Positions 60,282 through 64,000 of a stretch of DNA of 64,000 nucleotides are shown here, piece after piece. The DNA is taken from contig NZ_JAINFJ010000002.1 in assembly GCF_019966595.1 (NCBI RefSeq), forward strand, positions 517,330-581,329. The letters run 5' to 3'. The notes under the pieces are model-generated. The model did no database searches and had not been told where the DNA came from. It worked only from the letters and a program-made list of their open reading frames with translations. The translations under genes and the position numbers were made by a program. The stretch's first letter is position 1. Each line of letters begins with the position of its first letter. This DNA is from Oricola indica. Lineage in GTDB: Bacteria > Pseudomonadota > Alphaproteobacteria > Rhizobiales > Rhizobiaceae.

Positions 60282-61511
60282 TTACAGACCGTCGATCGCC
60301 GCACATGCGGCGGCAGCCGCATCGCTTACGGACGCCGATCCGGATAGGAAGTTCTGCACCATGTTCTGCTGGATCTCGGAGACCTGCAGATACTGCGTCG
60401 AAAGCGGGCGCGGCTTCGCATTGTTGAGATGCTCGAGCATCATGTCCGGCTTTGCGCGGTTTTCCTGCAGGAAGGTCGAGGCCGCGTTCACATTGGCCGG
60501 AATGAGGTCCACGACATCGCCGTTCACATCCTCGCGGGTCATGAACTCAACGAATTTGAGCGCCGCTTCCTGATGCTCGGTGCCTTTATAAACGACAAGG
60601 TTCCAGCCGCCGAACGTACCCACCGCCGTCTTTCCTTCCGGCGCGAAACCGGCATAGACGTCCCAGTCGATCTCGGATTTTTCGAGAGCCGGCTGTTCGA
60701 GCGCGGGCCAAAGCTCGATGGCGAGCGTTCCATTGAGGAAGAGTTCGCGCATCGGCTCGTTGGGCGCATTCAGGATACCGGCCGGCGCGTATTCAGCCAT
60801 GCGCTTGTAGTATTCCAGCGCTTCGATCGCCTCCGGCTGCGTCAACGCGCACTTGCCGTTTTCGTCAAGCACCGTGCCGCCATTCGAATAGATCAGCGAA
60901 TTGGTCATGACGACCGGGTACTCGCTCTTGTTGCCCGTCAGGCCGATCGCGTAACGACCGGTTGCCGGATCGGTCAGTTTGGGCGCTGCTGCTTCCAGCC
61001 CCTCCCAGGTCGAAATCGTTGCCGGGTCGACGCCTGCTTCCTCGAAGAGGTCCTTGTTGACGAATGCAAAGAACCAGACATCGACGTTGAAAGGCACGCC
61101 CCAGAGATTGCCATTGTAATTGGCGGATTCCCAGGCACCGGGGAAAAACGCATCACCGCTGATGCTCGTGCCCTCGATCATGTCGTCGAGCGACAGGATG
61201 GCTCCGGCCTCGGCAAAGGCGGCGTTCCAGATCTGGTCCACGGTCGAGACATCCGGACCGTTACCGGCCTGGACGGCGGTGAGAAGACGCTGCTGATACT
61301 CCGGATAGGGTATCGTCGTCACTTCGACCTTGATGTCAGGGTTTTCCTCCTCGAAGCGCTTGACCGCTTCCTGCTGGAATACCGACAGACCGGATTCCGT
61401 CTGCTGGTTGTCCCAGAACTTCAGGACAATCTGTTCTGCATGGGCCACGGGTGCGGCCAGCATCGTTCCGGCGGAGAGAACCGCCACGCTGAGTGTTTTC
61501 CTGGAAATCAA
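60282..61511 (-). CDS. Sugar ABC transporter substrate-binding protein
   Basis: A 409-residue extracellular solute-binding protein. The best start is TTG 61511, preceded by AGGGAGGAAG; the longer frame from 61544 would overlap the regulator. A Sec signal peptide follows (residues 1-25, cleavage after AHA). IVLKFWDNQQTESGLSVFQQ, EENPDIKVEVTTIPYPEYQQ and GPDVSTVDQIWNAAFAEAGA are family-1 signatures. It is the periplasmic receptor of the importer completed by 58454-60180 and 54722-55795. Confidence 0.92.
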   Translation of the reverse strand: MISRKTLSVAVLSAGTMLAAPVAHAEQIVLKFWDNQQTESGLSVFQQEAVKRFEEENPDIKVEVTTIPYPEYQQRLLTAVQAGNGPDVSTVDQIWNAAFAEAGAILSLDDMIEGTSISGDAFFPGAWESANYNGNLWGVPFNVDVWFFAFVNKDLFEEAGVDPATISTWEGLEAAAPKLTDPATGRYAIGLTGNKSEYPVVMTNSLIYSNGGTVLDENGKCALTQPEAIEALEYYKRMAEYAPAGILNAPNEPMRELFLNGTLAIELWPALEQPALEKSEIDWDVYAGFAPEGKTAVGTFGGWNLVVYKGTEHQEAALKFVEFMTREDVNGDVVDLIPANVNAASTFLQENRAKPDMMLEHLNNAKPRPLSTQYLQVSEIQQNMVQNFLSGSASVSDAAAAACAAIDGL

Positions 61512-61533
61512 AACTTCCTCCCTTGTTACTCGG

Positions 61534-63264
61534 TTAATTTCCAACTCTCTGTTCCGTCCCGATTTCCTCCGGGTCGCTCATCTCGCCGCCCTCATCGGCG
61601 ACGACGACGCTCGAACCGGTCGTGGACAGCTCTAATCGATGCGCGGAGAGCGTTCCGACATCGGTAATCACGGTGTGTTCGCCCGTAAGACGCGCGGCCT
61701 GCACACTTCCCTCCAGCCCGACCACGCTGTGGTCGGCCAGAACGAGGACCTTGCGCGCGGCGGCGCAAAAGCGCCCGCAGACAAGCGCCGAACGCTCGTC
61801 ATCGAAGGACAGCCCGAATCCCGCAGACAGTCCGTCCGGTGAAATCACGGCGTGGTCGACACGGATTGTCGACAAGAGAGACCCGACGCTCGGCCCCACA
61901 AGGGATCGGGTCGAGGCACGATATTCGCCACCGGTCAGATAGACCGTCAGGTTCCGGGCATCCGCAAGACACTCCAGAACGCTTAGAGAGTTGGTATAGA
62001 TCTTCAGGTCGCGACCGATTTCCTTGATCGCCTCGGCGAAGTAAAGCGAGCATTCGCCGCCGTCGAGAAGGAGCGCTTCGCCCGGACGGATGAGATCGGC
62101 CGCCGCTGCGGCGATCTGACGTTTGATCGCCCGAATTTCCTCGGCAACCTCGTCTTCGGCATTTCGCGTCACAAGGGTCGCGCCGAGTTCGGCTGCCCGC
62201 CTCCGCATCGCGGCGGCGAGGCCGCGATACCACTCGTGCGAGGGATAATGCAGCATGAAGCCGATTGTCCGCCCCTCGATGCCGGGTCCCTTGTAGGAAA
62301 ACGGCGCCTCCAGGGATTGACGGACGTCAGGAACAATCTGCCAGACCCCGTCTTCATGCCGATAGAAGCTGTCGAGATTGTCCGCTGTGATGACTTGCGC
62401 CGGGGTAACGATTTCCTCGCCAATGCTTCCGCCGTCGAAGACCGTGCAAATCGAGTCGATAGCGACGCTGCCGACGACCTCCGGAAACAAAGCCAGGACG
62501 GCGCGAAGCGAGCCGCCGGAGGCAAGTTCGGAAAACAGATTTCCGCCCTCGCCCCCGACCGAATATCCAGAAACGGACAGGTCGTGACGCTTGGCCAGTT
62601 CCAAAGTGGCGAGGATGGTGTGATCGTTGACGCCGAAAACGACATTGATCTCCGCGTGCGCATCGAACACATCCGAGACTTGGCGCATCACTTCCTTGAG
62701 AAGCCCGCGACCGTTCACTGTCCTGAAATTGGCGCCGCCGCCGAATTCCTCGACAAAACCCTCACGGAAGCCATTCAGCCTCTCTCGCGTGTTCTGCAAC
62801 CCTTCGAGAGCGACGAGCAGTACCTCGGCACGATCACCCGCCGCGCGAATTTCGCGAGCCGCGTGCACACCGAGTTTCTTTGCTTCGGCGAAGTTCCTCG
62901 GACCGAGATAGACCCCTCCGAGTTGGGGCGCTGATTCCGCGACAAGCAGCGCGCCCTTGCGTATGGCCTGCTGCCGCAGGGTATGCGCCCATGCGCCTTT
63001 GACCGGCGGCAGAATCAGCGCATCGAAATCTCCGGGAGACGCCCCCTCGACTATCGGCGCATCCGCTCCCTTCTGCTCCGCCTTAAGGCGCTTCGCACCA
63101 CCCCGCGTACGGGTGAGCTTGCCCTCTTCCTCGAGTCGAACAAGATCCCGCCGCAACGTCACCGAGGAAACATCATCGCAAACGCCTGCGATCTCCTTCA
63201 GAGAGACGACAGATTGCTCACACAGGAGCCCTAGGATCAGCTCTTCTCGTTTCTCTTTGATCAT
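61534..63264 (-). CDS. DeoR-type regulator with an internal sugar-binding-like region
   Basis: A 576-residue regulator, about twice the normal DeoR length. Residues 1-60 are a DeoR winged helix (MIKEKREELILGLLCEQSVV, SSVTLRRDLVRLEEEGKLTR, GGAKRL). About 70-360 resemble a periplasmic-binding-protein-type sugar sensor of the LacI/ribose group (FDALILPPVKGAWAHTLRQQ, NVVFGVNDHTILATLELAKR, LKIYTNSLSVLECLADARNL follows later). The last 190 residues are a DeoR effector domain (LIRPGEALLLDGGECSLYFA, LTGGEYRASTRSLVGPSVGS, KVLVLADHSVVG). It leads the catabolic operon, and two near-identical TGATCA-containing repeats flank its promoter. It probably senses both the imported sugar and a phosphorylated intermediate. 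Confidence 0.87.
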   Translation of the reverse strand: MIKEKREELILGLLCEQSVVSLKEIAGVCDDVSSVTLRRDLVRLEEEGKLTRTRGGAKRLKAEQKGADAPIVEGASPGDFDALILPPVKGAWAHTLRQQAIRKGALLVAESAPQLGGVYLGPRNFAEAKKLGVHAAREIRAAGDRAEVLLVALEGLQNTRERLNGFREGFVEEFGGGANFRTVNGRGLLKEVMRQVSDVFDAHAEINVVFGVNDHTILATLELAKRHDLSVSGYSVGGEGGNLFSELASGGSLRAVLALFPEVVGSVAIDSICTVFDGGSIGEEIVTPAQVITADNLDSFYRHEDGVWQIVPDVRQSLEAPFSYKGPGIEGRTIGFMLHYPSHEWYRGLAAAMRRRAAELGATLVTRNAEDEVAEEIRAIKRQIAAAAADLIRPGEALLLDGGECSLYFAEAIKEIGRDLKIYTNSLSVLECLADARNLTVYLTGGEYRASTRSLVGPSVGSLLSTIRVDHAVISPDGLSAGFGLSFDDERSALVCGRFCAAARKVLVLADHSVVGLEGSVQAARLTGEHTVITDVGTLSAHRLELSTTGSSVVVADEGGEMSDPEEIGTEQRVGN

Positions 63265-63386
63265 TTTTGATCACTTTATTGGCCAGAATATGCACAATTT
63301 CTATATTTTGATTCTTTTCGAGTCAATATGCTTGCGTATTTTTCCGTTATGGTTGTTTTACTGATCATTTTTGATCAATTTATTGG
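63258..63386 (-). promoter_or_regulatory. Paired TGATCA repeats and promoter of the DeoR-led operon
   Basis: A 25-base word, TGATCATTTTTGATCA then (C/A)TTTATTGG, occurs at 63258-63282 and 63362-63386, differing at one base. Each contains two TGATCA palindromes. The first covers the regulator's start codon, and the two are 104 bases apart, suiting DNA looping by a multimeric repressor. Between them on the minus strand TTGACT (63326-63321) and TATAGA (63305-63300) form a weak promoter with 15-base spacing. Confidence 0.65.
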
Positions 63387-63644
63387 AGGCTAACTCTGAG
63401 ATCGGCGGAGTAAAAAGTTGACCACGGAAGCGGCGGAATAGACCGGGGCCGGCGAAGGAAAATCCGGCCATCGATTTTGTTTATGCAACGGACGCAGAGG
63501 GGGCCGGAGGATTTACGCCGTAGAATTATCGCTGAATGTACGACTGGCGGTTTCTGAAAAAACTATCCCGCTTCACGCTTCGAAGCACTTCGACATATCG
63601 CGAGAAACGGAAAACAAAACTCTGACGGCTTCGATTCCGTTCGA
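63387..63644. other. Non-coding stretch with possible IS21-type end
   Basis: No gene was recognised. GGCGGAGTAAAAAGTTGACC near 63398 resembles the end repeats of some IS21-family elements, judged from memory, so this may be another IS scar. The rest shows nothing notable. Confidence 0.35.
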
Positions 63645-63740
63645 CTACGCGAGATGAACGCTTTGCGCGACGGGCGATTGCTCAACCTGCGCCGCTCAGT
63701 GTGTGAATACCAACCGGGCTCCGGTCGCGGCTGGATGAAA
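63645..63740 (+). mobile_element. Remnant of an IS3-type element 3' end
   Basis: These bases resemble 49012-49095, the 3' end of orfB in the IS3 copy: both begin CTACGCGAGATGAA, share CGGGCGATTGCTC and end CGCGGCTGGATGAAA or GCGGCTGGATGAAA. Only this fragment is present, diverged from the intact copy, so it is an old remnant. Confidence 0.7.
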
Positions 63741-63767
63741 CTTCCGTCGCCGGTCATCGACCAGTGA

Positions 63768-64000
63768 CTGACCCACTCGGATCAGGACTCGCAGTTCACC
63801 AACAAGGACTGGGCGTCATTCTTGAGAGCCCACAAAGGGCGCTTCCTCGACAACATCTTCATGGAGCGGCTCTGGCGGACCCTGAAATACGAGTGCGTCT
63901 ATCTGCATGTTTGGGAAACCCACTGTGAGACGAGGGTGGCCATCCGGAAATGGATGACATTCCACAACCACCAGCGCCCTCGTTCAGCCCTCGACGGAAA
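63768..64000 (+). pseudogene. Truncated IS3-family transposase, continues past the window
   Basis: The open frame begins after a stop at 63765-63767 and runs to the window end. It encodes HSDQDSQFTNKDWASFLRAH, then FLDNIFMERLWRTLKYECVY and FHNHQRPRSAL, the C-terminal half of an IS3-type integrase core (second Asp in HSD, Glu in MERLWR). The 5' half with the first Asp is absent, so this is a fragment. Confidence 0.8.

Noticed and set aside
60429-61667. 412-codon antisense frame within the binding-protein gene
   Set aside because: The opposite strand encodes a typical binding protein with a signal peptide; this frame has no family features.

Overview
The window looks like alphaproteobacterial, probably Hyphomicrobiales (rhizobia-like), chromosomal or large-replicon DNA. 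The support is a G+C-rich sequence, long operons of overlapping ATGA-linked genes, several CUT1-type sugar ABC transporters and a TctABC-type carboxylate transporter, FCD-type GntR regulators, and a displaced 3' half of a tRNA-Arg(ACG) gene. The assignment to order is an inference. No rRNA gene, complete tRNA gene or CRISPR array was seen.

Positions 1 to about 20,600 are an accessory, integration-prone zone. It holds an excisionase-like gene and a tyrosine integrase (806-2189) that abut a 45-bp tRNA-Arg 3' half (2191-2235). Next comes a small phage-satellite-like module: P4-type integrase, small HTH protein, AEP primase-VirE helicase and a downstream field of short iterons (2412-8435). It is followed by a tRNA 3'-end-like sequence, a duplicated 108-bp sequence, a DUF3489/DUF2924/large-serine-recombinase cassette whose recombinase has an in-frame amber stop (9205-11680), and a divergent XRE regulator/NADAR pair (12225-13122). 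The zone ends with a compact five-gene minus-strand operon (13130-20205): PRTase-like protein, ORC/CDC6-like P-loop ATPase, an unrecognised protein, a SIS-HAD fusion and a PfkB kinase. This operon is the best candidate in the window for a poorly described system. It resembles a nucleotide- or sugar-phosphate-centred conflict (anti-phage) island, but that role is inferred.

Positions 20,594-34,169 form a sugar/sugar-acid catabolic locus. On the minus strand run an alpha/beta-hydrolase-fold protein, a complete ABC importer, an RraA-like protein, a D-2-hydroxyacid dehydrogenase, a COG3618 lactonase-like amidohydrolase, a Gfo/Idh/MocA dehydrogenase, a RbsD/FucU mutarotase, and OtnK and OtnC. The order suggests import, mutarotation, oxidation to a lactone, hydrolysis, and final conversion through 3-oxotetronate 4-phosphate to DHAP. 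A divergent GntR regulator, a small monooxygenase-like protein and an FAD oxidoreductase lie on the plus strand. Positions 34,349-47,720 hold a LysR regulator, a glutaryl-CoA-dehydrogenase-like gene, a fused E1 alpha-beta oxoacid dehydrogenase, a malonyltransferase-like gene, another GntR regulator, TctC-TctB-TctA, an enolase-superfamily dehydratase-like enzyme, a split UxaA-type dehydratase/lyase and a BKACE (DUF849) enzyme. This is a carboxylate/hydroxy-acid utilisation locus.

An IS3-family element with a frameshifted orfB (47842-49111) lies beside a decayed transaldolase. Positions 49,854-63,264 are one minus-strand catabolic operon. In transcription order it contains an unusual DeoR-type regulator with an internal sugar-binding-like region, an ABC importer, enoyl-CoA hydratase, SDR, aldose-epimerase-like protein, transporter ATPase, SMP-30 lactonase, a substrate-binding-protein-like gene with no signal peptide, a CaiB/BaiF CoA-transferase, a PfkB kinase and a KDPG-type aldolase. 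The parts fit an oxidative, Entner-Doudoroff-like route for an unusual sugar. No sugar-acid dehydratase is present, and CoA enzymes are mixed in. The window ends in IS remnants and a truncated IS3-type transposase.
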